Below are positions 1 through 8,906 of a stretch of 64,000 bases of DNA, piece by piece. The DNA comes from Pseudomonadota bacterium (GTDB lineage: Bacteria > Desulfobacterota > Desulfovibrionia > Desulfovibrionales > Desulfovibrionaceae). The number at the start of each line of letters is the position of its first letter. Position 1 is the first letter of the stretch. The position numbers and the translations under genes are program-made. The notes beneath the pieces were generated by a model. The model was not told the origin of the DNA. It saw nothing but the letters and a program-made list of their open reading frames with translations, and ran no database searches. The stretch spans positions 1 to 64,000 of the forward strand of contig JAEZYD010000060.1 of NCBI GenBank assembly GCA_023419375.1, read 5' to 3'.

Positions 1-69
1 TGTACGGTGGCGTGTGGGTTGCACCAGGACGCCTACGGTTCTTTGAAAATCGCATAAGGGAAATACTGG

Positions 70-1263
70 ATGCCAACACGATACCCAACAAAGGCGGGTG
101 TGCAATGGCGGGCGGTGGTAAAGATCGGCGGAAAAGTCGTAGCCACAAAACTGTTCCCCAACGGATTGGAAGGGAAGCGGGACGCCGCCAAGTGGGAAAG
201 GGAAACAAGAGAACAAATGCTGGCGGAACAGACGATAGTGACCCCTACGGTTACGCCGACTGTTACGGAATGGGCGAATAGATACAGCGCCTACACCGAG
301 CAGCAGTTTACCAAGCAGACTTTCAAGGAGAAAGTGCGCGTGTTCAAAATGTTCATCTCCCACACCAAAGTCACCCAACTGGAGGCAATTACGCCGGATA
401 TGGTTATGAGGTACTTGCAGAAGCAGAACGACACCCGTTCCGGCTTTTCCGCCAATAAGGATCGGAAGAATCTTGCGGCTGCATGGGAATGGGGAAGGCG
501 CTATATGGACGGCTTTCCGACAACGCCGAATCCTTTCCTTTCGATTCCACGCTTCAAGGAACAGCGGAAACCCCGCTACGTTCCGAGCGAGGAAGACTTT
601 TGGAAGGTGGTGGCCGTTGCGGAAGCCCAGGATAAAGCCATGTTGCTGGCTTTCTTCTACCTGGGAGCAAGGCGAAGCGAAATCTTCCGCCTGGAGTGGG
701 AAGATATTGACTTCAAACGGAACCGGGTACGTCTTGGAACGTGCAAAACCAGCGACAGGTCAATGCGCCACGATTGGGTGCCGCTTGCGGCTCCCTTGCG
801 GGAAGCGTTGTTGTACTGGCTGGAAGTGCGGCCCTACAAGACGGCTTGGGTGTTCACATGCCTTGATGATTCGCCAAGCCCCTGGCACAACCCCGGAGAA
901 CCTTACCGAGCCAGAGGGCATTTCATGGACACGATATGCAAACGCGCCAAGGTGAAACCGTTCGGCTTTCACGCCATTCGACACCTTCACGCCAGCATAT
1001 TGTTCAACGAAGGCACGGAACTCAGCGTAGTGCAGCGCCAGCTCAGACATACGAATCCGAACACCACGGCCCGCTATCTGCGGAGCCTTGGCTACGAAGC
1101 GGAGCATGAGCAAAAGGTGCTGGCGGTAATGGAAGGAAGAGGCCCCGCGAAGGTGCTCAACTTTGCGGACAAGAAAAAAGGCTCTCCCGATGTGATGATC
1201 AGGAGAGCCGGTACACAGTCTCGGTACACAGAACCGAGTAATTTAAAGGCTACTGGAGCGTAA
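70..1263 (+). CDS. Tyrosine recombinase (site-specific integrase)
   Basis: Phage- or island-type integrase of 397 residues that joins and excises DNA at an attachment site. The catalytic residues of the family are visible: Arg201 in GARRSE, the HxxR box His301-Arg304, His327 in LRHTN and the nucleophile Tyr336. An arm-binding/SAM-like N-terminal part occupies roughly residues 1-165, and about 50 residues follow the tyrosine. The start is the ATG preceded by a GGGA stretch. The gene ends 15 bases from the 3' end of tRNA-Glu and points at it, the usual arrangement for an integrase that uses a tRNA gene as target. The integrated element should therefore extend to the left, outside the window. 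Confidence 0.93.
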   Translation: MPTRYPTKAGVQWRAVVKIGGKVVATKLFPNGLEGKRDAAKWERETREQMLAEQTIVTPTVTPTVTEWANRYSAYTEQQFTKQTFKEKVRVFKMFISHTKVTQLEAITPDMVMRYLQKQNDTRSGFSANKDRKNLAAAWEWGRRYMDGFPTTPNPFLSIPRFKEQRKPRYVPSEEDFWKVVAVAEAQDKAMLLAFFYLGARRSEIFRLEWEDIDFKRNRVRLGTCKTSDRSMRHDWVPLAAPLREALLYWLEVRPYKTAWVFTCLDDSPSPWHNPGEPYRARGHFMDTICKRAKVKPFGFHAIRHLHASILFNEGTELSVVQRQLRHTNPNTTARYLRSLGYEAEHEQKVLAVMEGRGPAKVLNFADKKKGSPDVMIRRAGTQSRYTEPSNLKATGA

Positions 1264-1278
1264 CCTATGGGAATCATT

Positions 1279-1300
1279 TGGCGTCCCCAAGGGGATTTGA
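1279..1300. other. Probable attachment-site core in the tRNA-Glu 3' end
   Basis: The acceptor stem and CCA end of the tRNA gene lie directly after the integrase stop. Integrases of this kind usually recombine at the tRNA 3' end and restore the gene. The location is inferred; the second copy would lie to the left of the window. Confidence 0.4.
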
Positions 1301-1355
1301 ACCCCTGTCGACGGCGTGAAAGGCCGTTGTCCTGGGCCGGCTAGACGATGGGGAC
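1279..1355 (-). tRNA. tRNA-Glu (UUC)
   Basis: A full cloverleaf reads on the minus strand: 7-bp acceptor stem beginning GTCCCCA, anticodon loop CTTTCAC with anticodon TTC, T-loop GTTCAAATC, discriminator G and an encoded CCA. It closely follows the bacterial tRNA-Glu pattern. Confidence 0.96.
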
Positions 1356-1742
1356 GCGCTGTGAAGGGTGTATCTACGGCAATAGGGGGCGGGTGTCAAG
1401 CGACTTTTTAAAATTGGCATAAAATTCAGTGGTCAGGGGCTTCGCGATGGTCAGGTTAAGAGATCTGCGTTCCCTAATCCTGCTGCGCTCTTGACCAGTC
1501 AGACGGCTACCCCGCGTACCAGAGCATTTGCCGGTATCGTAGCCTGTTGGGCCGCCAGATCAGTTAGGCCGCTATAGGGCCTGCTCCCCTTCCCCCACAA
1601 AGTCCGTCCTCCCACTCCCCCACTATATCAAAGTTTGACCCAGCTCGTCCGCGCAAGTGCCATCACTCCGGCAGCTCTTTCTTGCGGCCCGTAACCCGCT
1701 GACGGATTGCATGTTTGCCCCGGCCTGAGGTATAAGCACGGC
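1356..1742. other. Non-coding gap between tRNA-Glu and the NifA-type gene
   Basis: About 390 bases with no supportable gene. It must hold the tRNA-Glu promoter (minus strand) and the promoter of the activator gene (plus strand). I see no strong consensus for either and no repeat or hairpin worth naming. Confidence 0.5.
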
Positions 1743-3350
1743 ATGCAAAAATCCAGCAATACATCTCCACGTCCCGGCACCGTGTCGCGCTCTCCCGCCA
1801 ATGCAGACAGCCACCGCGAAGAGCAGCTGCGCCTTTTGTTGGATCTTTCCAATGTGGTCAACTCCGCCACGGATGTAGGGGTTGCCTTGAACAAGGCGCT
1901 CCAGCTCATGGCAGAGCATCTGCACATGATGCGCGGCGCGATCACGCTTATTTCGCCCAACAGCGGCGAAATCCGCATTGAGGCTGCCTACGGCCTCAAA
2001 CCTGCCGAGGCCCGCCGGGGCCGCTACGTGCGCGGCGAGGGCATCACCGGGCGCGTTATTGAAACCGGGCGCTCCATGTACATATCTAATGTATCAGAAG
2101 AGCCGCTGTTTCTGAACCGCACCCGCTCGCGCGATCTGGGCAAGGAGGGCATTTCCTTCATCTGCGTGCCTATCCGCCTTAACGACCAGGTTGTGGGCGC
2201 GTTGTCGGTTGACCATCTGCTGGTGGACGATGCCACGCTCGAAGATGAAATGCGCCTTCTTACCATTATATCAACCTTGCTTGGGCACGCCGCCCTTGAA
2301 TCGCAGGGCCGCATGGATGAAGAAGCCACCTCGCCCCTGAGGCCGCGCGGCTTTGTGGGCAACTCTGAAGTGATGCAAAAGGTCTACGCGCAGATTGCGC
2401 AGGTGGCCCCGTCCAGCACCACAGTTTTTCTACAGGGCGAATCCGGCACGGGCAAAGAACTGGCAGCGCGCTCCATCCACTCGGGCAGCACCCGTGCCAA
2501 CAAGCCCTTCATCTCGCTCAACTGCGCCGCCCTGCCAGAAAACCTCATTGAAAGCGAACTGTTCGGCCATGAGCGCGGGGCCTTCACCGGCGCAAACGCC
2601 ACACGCAAAGGGCGCTTTGAGCTTGCCAACGGCGGAACGCTGTTTTTGGACGAAGTGGGCGAGCTTTCGCTCATGACCCAGGCAAAACTGCTGCGAGTAT
2701 TGCAGGAAAGGGCCTTCGAGCGCCTTGGCGGCATGGAAACGCATTATGTTGATGTACGTTTCATCACCGCCACCAACCGCGATCTGGAAAAAATGGTAGA
2801 GGAAGAAACCTTCCGCCGCGATCTGTTCTACCGCCTCAATGTCTTCCCCATTTTCTTGCCGCCCCTGAGTTTCCGGCCAGAGGACATTCTGCCGCTGGCA
2901 AACCACTTTATCAAAAAATACGCACTGGCCAACGGGCGCAACAACGTGCGCCTCTCCCTTTCTGTTATGGATATGCTGCAACGCTATACCTGGCCGGGCA
3001 ACATCCGCGAGCTTGAAAACGTCATGGAGCGCGCAGTGCTGCTGCTGGGCCGCGAGGGCCTTGTATTGCCCCAGCACTTGCCCCCTGCCTTGCACGGCAG
3101 CCGCGTTGCAGCCAGCTCAGGCCTCACGCCCGGGCTGATCCGCCAGGGGCTTTCCGGCAGTTTGCAGGAGCAGCTGGACGAACTGGAACGCGCATCAATC
3201 ACCGAAGCGCTTGAGTTCAGCCAGGGCCAGATGGGCAAAGCCGCCGCAAGCCTTGGCTTGACGGAAAGAATCATGGCTCTGCGCATGAAAAAGTACGGCA
3301 TAACCTACAAGGCATTTCGCCCTGTGTACCGTAAGGACGAAACCGAGTAG
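1743..3350 (+). CDS. nifA: Sigma-54-dependent transcriptional activator, NifA type
   Basis: Enhancer-binding protein of about 535 residues that opens sigma-54 promoters using ATP. Order of domains: a GAF sensor (about residues 30-175); a AAA+ core with Walker A GESGTGKE, the sigma-54 contact loop GAFTGA and a Walker B region ending LFLDEVG; then a C-terminal Fis-type helix-turn-helix ending in RMKKYGI, a NifA-like signature. An upstream ATG at 1707 is in frame, but the ATG at 1743 sits nearer a GAGG and gives the usual N-terminus. It lies next to a sigma-54 promoter and amtB-PII-glnN, which suggests that it governs ammonium assimilation, nitrogen fixation or both. No nif structural gene is in the window, so the NifA name rests on family resemblance. 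Confidence 0.8.
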   Translation: MQKSSNTSPRPGTVSRSPANADSHREEQLRLLLDLSNVVNSATDVGVALNKALQLMAEHLHMMRGAITLISPNSGEIRIEAAYGLKPAEARRGRYVRGEGITGRVIETGRSMYISNVSEEPLFLNRTRSRDLGKEGISFICVPIRLNDQVVGALSVDHLLVDDATLEDEMRLLTIISTLLGHAALESQGRMDEEATSPLRPRGFVGNSEVMQKVYAQIAQVAPSSTTVFLQGESGTGKELAARSIHSGSTRANKPFISLNCAALPENLIESELFGHERGAFTGANATRKGRFELANGGTLFLDEVGELSLMTQAKLLRVLQERAFERLGGMETHYVDVRFITATNRDLEKMVEEETFRRDLFYRLNVFPIFLPPLSFRPEDILPLANHFIKKYALANGRNNVRLSLSVMDMLQRYTWPGNIRELENVMERAVLLLGREGLVLPQHLPPALHGSRVAASSGLTPGLIRQGLSGSLQEQLDELERASITEALEFSQGQMGKAAASLGLTERIMALRMKKYGITYKAFRPVYRKDETE

Positions 3351-3536
3351 AAATACAGTTTCTACAAAACGGTATTTCGCAAAAAGCCCGGAATTTGCCC
3401 AAAAACGAATTTTTTGTAATTTATTTTAGTAAGTTATCTAATGATTATCCACTCGTTACAAAGATGTACCAATAATTTCTACATTTTTGCAATTTTTTGA
3501 TTTTTTTATATAACATACTAAAATAACACAATCATT
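3351..3536. other. AT-rich spacer after nifA
   Basis: A very AT-rich stretch of about 185 bases separates the activator stop codon from a strong terminator. No reading frame is supportable. It could be a 3' untranslated region, or hold a promoter for a short RNA ending at the terminator; nothing decides between these. Confidence 0.4.
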
Positions 3537-3589
3537 AGAGCCCACCTCCAAGCGCCACGAAACGGCGCTCCGGAGGGGGGCTTTTTTTC
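3537..3589 (+). terminator. Rho-independent terminator
   Basis: Nested inverted repeat (GCCC, CCTCC and AGCGCC pairing with GGCGCT, GGAGG and GGGC) followed by a run of seven T. It separates the activator from the sigma-54-driven amtB operon. Confidence 0.85.
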
Positions 3590-3712
3590 TACATCAACGT
3601 AGAAATATCCCATAGGCGCCAACCTCCTGCAATTCTTCCCGTCTGCTCTCAAAAATAAAAATATTCATAAAATCAGTTTGTTACAGCATTAAGCTCCGTA
3701 GCGAAACACATT

Positions 3713-3727
3713 TGGCACACTTCATGC
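3713..3727 (+). promoter_or_regulatory. Sigma-54 (-24/-12) promoter of amtB
   Basis: TGGCAC, five bases, then ATGC. The GG and GC doublets have the exact spacing of the sigma-54 consensus, with one mismatch in the -12 element. It lies about 165 bases before the amtB start and just after the gene for a sigma-54 activator. No clear TGT-N10-ACA NifA site was found upstream. Confidence 0.75.
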
Positions 3728-3891
3728 CTAAGCAGGGTATTGCTGCGGCATCGTGCCGCAGTGTGGGCTTGGCGCCAGCCCACGAGGATGAGGTTCTATT
3801 AAACGCGGAACGGAACGACGGAAACCAGCCTGCTGCGCTGTGCAGCACCCTGCCTCCCTCGCCGGTCCGAACTACGCTGAAGGATGTCCGT

Positions 3892-5100
3892 ATGAACGCC
3901 TCGGATACTGCATTTATTCTGATCTGCGCCTCTATGGTCATGCTGATGACCCCGGCGCTGGCCCTCTTCTACGGTGGCCTGGTTCGCTCCCGCAATATCC
4001 TGTCCACCCACATGCATAGCTACGGCGCGCTGGCTCTCATCTCCGTATTATGGGCCGTTGTGGGTTACACCCTGGCCTTTGGCGAAGATGTGGGCGGCAT
4101 AATCGGCGATCTTTCTTACCTCTTCCTCAAAGGCGTGGGCGGCGAATCGGCTCCTGCCGCCACCCAGCTGCCCCACACGGTTTTTATGGGGTATCAGTGC
4201 ATGTTTGCTGCTCTTACCGTGGCCCTTATTTCCGGTGCCTACGCTGAGCGCATCCGCTTCTCCGCCATGCTTGTATTCTCCGGCTTGTGGTTGCTCTTCG
4301 TCTACTCGCCCATGGCCCACTGGGTCTGGGGCGGCGGCTGGATGAGCAAGATGGGCGCTCTGGACTTTGCTGGCGGCGCAGTTGTGCACATGTCTTCCGG
4401 CGCGGCGGCTCTTGCCTGTGCCCAGGCTCTTGGACCGCGGCTTTCCACTGGCAGCTCGCATGCAACGCCCAACAACCTGCCCCTTACCCTGCTTGGCGGC
4501 GGCCTGTTGTGGTTCGGCTGGTTCGGCTTCAATGCTGGCAGCGCCCTGGTTTCCGGTCCTCTTGCTGGTCAGGCCCTTGTTACAACCCACATGGCTTCCG
4601 CCTGCGGTATTCTTGGCTGGATGCTCGTTGAATGGATTCGCACCGGCAAGCCCACAAGCCTTGGCGCTATCTCCGGCGCACTGGCGGGCCTCGTGGCCAT
4701 CACCCCCGGCGCGGGCTTTGTTGAAGTGCTGCCCGCCATGCTGATCGGTTTTGTTGGCGGCATCATCTGCTACGGCGGCGTGCTCCTGAAGAACAAGTTC
4801 GGTTATGACGACGCTCTTGACGTGGTCGGCATTCACGGCGTTGGCGGCACCTGGGGTGCGCTTGCCACCGGCCTGTTCGCCTGCGCTGCCATCAACAACT
4901 CGGACGGTCTGTTCTACGGCAATCCTGAGCAGGCCTGGATCCAGATCGTGTCCATTGTGGCTACCTGGGGTTATTGCTACATAGTTTCCCGGATAATCCT
5001 CTATGTGGTTGACGCGGTTGTCGGCCTGCGGGTTACGCCTGAAGAGGAATTCACCGGTCTCGATTTGAGCGAGCACAACGAACGCGGCTACTCCTTGTAG
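3892..5100 (+). CDS. amtB: Ammonium transporter
   Basis: Inner-membrane ammonium channel of 402 residues with about eleven hydrophobic segments. The two pore histidines are recognisable in SPMAHWVW (His143) and GIHGVGGTWG (His315). The start at 3892 is preferred: it has an AAGGA before it and gives the family's N-terminus ending FYGGLVRS, whereas a longer in-frame start at 3712 would lie inside the sigma-54 promoter. The PII gene follows after 29 bases, the classic amtB-glnK pairing in which PII plugs the channel when nitrogen is plentiful. Expression is probably sigma-54 dependent. Confidence 0.95.
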   Translation: MNASDTAFILICASMVMLMTPALALFYGGLVRSRNILSTHMHSYGALALISVLWAVVGYTLAFGEDVGGIIGDLSYLFLKGVGGESAPAATQLPHTVFMGYQCMFAALTVALISGAYAERIRFSAMLVFSGLWLLFVYSPMAHWVWGGGWMSKMGALDFAGGAVVHMSSGAAALACAQALGPRLSTGSSHATPNNLPLTLLGGGLLWFGWFGFNAGSALVSGPLAGQALVTTHMASACGILGWMLVEWIRTGKPTSLGAISGALAGLVAITPGAGFVEVLPAMLIGFVGGIICYGGVLLKNKFGYDDALDVVGIHGVGGTWGALATGLFACAAINNSDGLFYGNPEQAWIQIVSIVATWGYCYIVSRIILYVVDAVVGLRVTPEEEFTGLDLSEHNERGYSL

Positions 5101-5129
5101 TCCAACGGGAAACAGCAAAGGAACGACCT

Positions 5130-5468
5130 ATGAAAAAGCTTGAAATCATCATCCGGCCCAGCATGTTTGACAAGGTTAAGGACACGCTTACCGATATGGG
5201 CATCCACGGCTTGAACTATGTTGAAATCAAGGGCTTTGGTCGCCAGCGTGGGCACACTGAAGTGTATCGCGGCACCACCATGCAGGTGGACTGCCTGCCC
5301 AAGATCAAGCTCGAGGTCGTGCTGCACGACGACATGCTGGAAACTGTTCTGAATGCTGTGGTGTCCATCTCTCGCACAGGACAGGTCGGCGACGGAAAGA
5401 TTTTCATCAGTGATGTGATGGATGCCATCCGCATCCGCACTGGTGAGCGCGGCGATGAGGCCCTTTAG
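5130..5468 (+). CDS. glnK: PII nitrogen regulatory protein lacking Tyr51
   Basis: A 112-residue PII protein, the usual family length, with the conserved GFGRQRGHTE stretch, the GDGKIF block and the RIRTGE C-terminus. PII trimers bind ATP/ADP and 2-oxoglutarate and control AmtB and glutamine synthetase. The T-loop reads YRGTTMQVD where enteric proteins have YRGAEYMVD. Residue 51, the tyrosine that GlnD uridylylates, is therefore methionine. Control by uridylylation at that site is impossible, so ligand sensing probably acts alone. It sits between amtB and glnN and probably shares their transcript. Confidence 0.93.
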   Translation: MKKLEIIIRPSMFDKVKDTLTDMGIHGLNYVEIKGFGRQRGHTEVYRGTTMQVDCLPKIKLEVVLHDDMLETVLNAVVSISRTGQVGDGKIFISDVMDAIRIRTGERGDEAL

Positions 5469-5516
5469 TCGGGCTGTGCCTGATACTAGCAACAACTTGA
5501 GAAAGGAGACGAGGGT

Positions 5517-7709
5517 ATGAGTTCCCCCCGTAAAAAGGCTTTGTTCAAAGCAGTGAACACTGCACCGGTCATCCCCACCAGCGCTGATGAAGTAGGCCGC
5601 AGCGCGGAAGACATCTTTGGCCGCTACGTGTTTGGCCTGGCCACCATGCGCAAGCGTCTTCCCAAGGATGTGTTCAAGAAGCTGGCCAAGACCATCCGCG
5701 ACGGTGAACGCCTGAACCCCGAAATCGCTGATGTTGTCGCCAATGCCATGAAGGACTGGGCCATCGAAAACGGCGCCACGCACTACACGCACTGGTTCCA
5801 TCCCATGACTGGCCTCACTGCCGAAAAGCATGACGCCTTTCTGTCGCCCACCATTGATGGTCAGGTTATCAGCGAATTCTCTGGCAAGATGCTGATCAGC
5901 GGTGAGCCGGACGCCTCCTCCTTCCCTTCCGGCGGCATCCGCTCCACGTTTGAAGCCCGCGGCTATACCGCGTGGGATCCCTCCGTGCCGGTGTTCATCA
6001 TCCCCGCTCCTTACGGGGCCACCCTGCACATTCCGACGTACTTTTACTCATACTCGGGCGAAGCTCTTGACCGCAAGATCCCGCTCATTCGCTCCATATC
6101 GGCCCTGTCGCGTCAGGCCATGCGTATTCTCAAGCTCTTCGGCAACACCACGGCCAGCTATGTGCGCGCCAACGTTGGCCCCGAGCAGGAATACTTCCTG
6201 GTGGACAAAAACCTGGCCGCCCTGCGCCCTGACCTTCTGATGGCTGGCCGCACCCTGATCGGCGCCACCTCGCCCAAGGGTCAGGAAATGGAAGACCACT
6301 ACTTCGGCTCCATTCCTCCCCGCGTGATGAGCTTCATGCAGGATCTGGAAAACGAGCTGCGTTCGCTGGGCATTCCGGCCAAGACCCGCCACAACGAAGT
6401 GGCCCCCGGTCAGTTTGAAATCGCCCCTGTGTACGAAGAAGCCAATATCGCCTGCGACCACAACATGCTCTGCATGAACATGATGCGTCACATGGCTGGC
6501 AAGCACGGTTTTGTGTGTCTGGTGCACGAAAAGCCCTTTGCGGGCGTGAACGGCAGCGGCAAGCACAACAACTGGTCCATCAGCGATTCTGATGGCTCCA
6601 ACCTGCTCAACCCCGGCTCCACGCCGGTGGACAATGCCCAGTTCCTGGTGTTTCTGGCCGCCGTGCTGCGCGCCGTGCACATGCACAGCGCGGCCCTGCG
6701 CCTCGGCACCGTGGGCGCTGGCAACGACCATCGCCTTGGCGCCAACGAAGCCCCGCCGGCCATCCTGTCCGTCTACCTTGGCGAACAGCTTACCGACGTG
6801 CTTGACACCATCATCAACGGCAAGGGTTCCAAGAACAAAAAGAGCGCGGTCATGGAAGTGGGCGTTTCCACCCTGCCTCCGCTGCCCGTGGATCTTTCCG
6901 ACCGTAACCGCACAAGCCCCTTTGCCTTCACCGGCAACAAGTTCGAATTCCGCGCCGTGGGCTCCTCGCAGTCCGTGGCTCCGGTCAATATCGCCCTGAA
7001 CGCGGCTGTTGCCAGCGCCCTGGACGACATTGCCACCGAACTTGAAGCTTCGGTTTCTGCTGGCACCGATCTGAACACGGCCCTGCAGTCTCTGCTGCCC
7101 CGCCTGTTCAAGGAACACATGCCCATCGTCTTTAACGGCAATGGTTACGCTGAATCCTGGGCTGAAGAAGCCGCCCGCCGCGGCCTGCCCAACTACAACA
7201 ACACCGTTACCGCTCTTGAACACTACAGTGATCCCGATGTCATGAACGTCTTCCTGCGTCACGGCATCCTGACCGAGCGTGAAATTCTCTCCCGTCAGGA
7301 CATCCTGCTGGAAAACTACAGCAAGACCGTGTGCATCGAAGGCAACCTGCTGGCCGACATGATCCGCTCTTCCGTGCTGCCGCCCAGCATGGAAGCCCAG
7401 ACCAGGGCCGCCGATGCGGTTATCAAAACCCGCGCCGTGCTTGGCGACAAGGGCGCTGCAAGCGAAGAGGAATACTTTAACGAACTGCGCGGCCACATTG
7501 TTGCACTCCAGAAGGGTGTGACGGTGCTGGAAAAGGCCGTGGAAAAAGCCCAGTGCACCGAAGGCGCTCTGGAACAGGCCAAGGCCGCTCGTGACGGCAT
7601 CTTGCCCGCCATGAACGAATGCCGCACCCATGCAGACGCTCTTGAGCGCCTGGTTGAGGACAGCCTGTGGGTTCTGCCCAAGTACGCGGAACTGCTCTGG
7701 GCTCACTAG
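5517..7709 (+). CDS. glnN: Type III glutamine synthetase
   Basis: A 730-residue GlnN-type enzyme, much longer than type I GlnA (about 470), making glutamine from glutamate, ammonia and ATP. Family signatures include SSFPSGGIRSTFEARGYTAW near residue 140, GPEQEYFLVD, RHNEVAPGQFEIAP and NGSGKHNNWS. A strong GAAAGGAG ribosome site lies before the start. It is the last gene of the amtB-PII-glnN cluster, so nitrogen limitation would raise uptake and assimilation together. Type III enzymes lack the adenylylation site of type I, which fits a PII that also lacks its modification site. Confidence 0.95.
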   Translation: MSSPRKKALFKAVNTAPVIPTSADEVGRSAEDIFGRYVFGLATMRKRLPKDVFKKLAKTIRDGERLNPEIADVVANAMKDWAIENGATHYTHWFHPMTGLTAEKHDAFLSPTIDGQVISEFSGKMLISGEPDASSFPSGGIRSTFEARGYTAWDPSVPVFIIPAPYGATLHIPTYFYSYSGEALDRKIPLIRSISALSRQAMRILKLFGNTTASYVRANVGPEQEYFLVDKNLAALRPDLLMAGRTLIGATSPKGQEMEDHYFGSIPPRVMSFMQDLENELRSLGIPAKTRHNEVAPGQFEIAPVYEEANIACDHNMLCMNMMRHMAGKHGFVCLVHEKPFAGVNGSGKHNNWSISDSDGSNLLNPGSTPVDNAQFLVFLAAVLRAVHMHSAALRLGTVGAGNDHRLGANEAPPAILSVYLGEQLTDVLDTIINGKGSKNKKSAVMEVGVSTLPPLPVDLSDRNRTSPFAFTGNKFEFRAVGSSQSVAPVNIALNAAVASALDDIATELEASVSAGTDLNTALQSLLPRLFKEHMPIVFNGNGYAESWAEEAARRGLPNYNNTVTALEHYSDPDVMNVFLRHGILTEREILSRQDILLENYSKTVCIEGNLLADMIRSSVLPPSMEAQTRAADAVIKTRAVLGDKGAASEEEYFNELRGHIVALQKGVTVLEKAVEKAQCTEGALEQAKAARDGILPAMNECRTHADALERLVEDSLWVLPKYAELLWAH

Positions 7710-7851
7710 GTCGTTAAGAAATAGTTGGGGGCAGGGGGTCTCATCCCGGGGGGGAAGATGGTCCCCTTGCCTCCGGCCCCTGCGGTTCTGCCGCAGGGAG
7801 CCACAGGCCTCGCCGTTCGCCGCAACGGACGGCGAAGGCCAGTGGTCATCA

Positions 7852-7883
7852 AGCGGAGAGTCTGGCGGCTCTCCGCTTTTTTT
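7852..7883 (+). terminator. Terminator after glnN
   Basis: AGCGGAGAG and CTCTCCGCT form a stem with an 8-base loop, followed by seven T. The 140 bases between glnN and this point hold two further GC-rich hairpins and no gene. From here to dapF there is only an AT-rich promoter-like stretch. Confidence 0.85.
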
Positions 7884-8034
7884 GCGCCCTGAACCGCCGC
7901 CGCACGTTGGATTCACGGCAGGTGCGCCGCACTGTGTTTACTTTTGCCTTGAATCAGAATAAATACTTATTTGTGATACTGCCAAGATAATTATGGGCAG
8001 CCTGTTTCGGCCCCCCGTATGATAAGGAGTATAT

Positions 8035-8892
8035 ATGGCTGCAACACTGCGCTTTACAAAAATGCAGGGCATCGGCAACGATTATGTCTATGTGAACGGT
8101 TTTGAAGAACGTGTCGAGAACCCCAACGACCTTGCCCGACAGATCAGCGATCGGCACTTTGGTGTCGGATCTGACGGCCTTGTACTGATTCTGCCTTCCG
8201 GCACTTCAGACGTGCGCATGCGCATGTTCAATTCTGATGGTTCCGAGGCTGAAATGTGCGGCAATGCCATCCGCTGCGTGGGCAAATATGTTCACGACCA
8301 CGGCATTCTTTCCAAGGATGTTATCCGCGTTGAAACCCGCGCCGGTGAAAAAATCGTCCGTCTGTTGTTTGAAGGCGGCGAGGTCTGCGGCGCTACGGTT
8401 GATATGGGCGAACCCGTGCTGACCCCGGCCAACATTCCCGTGCTGGTCGAGGGCGACACAAGCGCCCAGCGTTTTGTGGCCCGCCTGGTCGAGGTTGACG
8501 GCGCTGGCTACGATATTACCGCTGTTTCCATGGGCAACCCGCATGCGGTTGTGTTCATGAAAGGCATAGACGACCTTGATCTGCCCAAGATCGGCCCCAG
8601 CTTTGAGCACCACAGGCTGTTTCCGCAGCGCACCAACACCGAATTTGTGGAAGTGATCTCTTCCACCAAGGTGAGAATGCGCGTGTGGGAACGCGGCGCG
8701 GGCGAAACCCTTGCCTGCGGCACCGGCGCATGCGCCGTTGCGGTTGCCTGCGTGCTCAACAACCTTACCGGGCGCGAGCTTGACGTGGAACTCAAAGGCG
8801 GAACCCTGCACATCCATTGGGACGAAATTTCCAACCATGTCTACATGACCGGCGGAGCCGTCACCGTCTTCACCGGCACGTACCACATCTGA
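8035..8892 (+). CDS. dapF: Diaminopimelate epimerase
   Basis: Cofactor-free epimerase (285 residues) converting LL- to meso-diaminopimelate for lysine and peptidoglycan. Both catalytic cysteine boxes are present: MCGNAIRCVG near residue 76 and the ACGTGACA box near residue 227. The N-terminal FTKMQGIGND motif is typical. A clear AAGGAG precedes the start. The next gene begins 14 bases later and supplies its substrate, so the two form an operon for the aminotransferase branch of lysine synthesis. Confidence 0.96.
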   Translation: MAATLRFTKMQGIGNDYVYVNGFEERVENPNDLARQISDRHFGVGSDGLVLILPSGTSDVRMRMFNSDGSEAEMCGNAIRCVGKYVHDHGILSKDVIRVETRAGEKIVRLLFEGGEVCGATVDMGEPVLTPANIPVLVEGDTSAQRFVARLVEVDGAGYDITAVSMGNPHAVVFMKGIDDLDLPKIGPSFEHHRLFPQRTNTEFVEVISSTKVRMRVWERGAGETLACGTGACAVAVACVLNNLTGRELDVELKGGTLHIHWDEISNHVYMTGGAVTVFTGTYHI

Positions 8893-8906
8893 TTCAGAGG
8901 AATGTG

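Noticed and set aside
3712..3891. N-terminal extension of AmtB
   Set aside because: The in-frame extension would start inside the sigma-54 promoter and does not resemble the family. A ribosome site supports the start at 3892.
6048..7916. A 622-codon open frame on the minus strand
   Set aside because: It is antisense to glnN; the translation is His/Gly/Val-rich and featureless.
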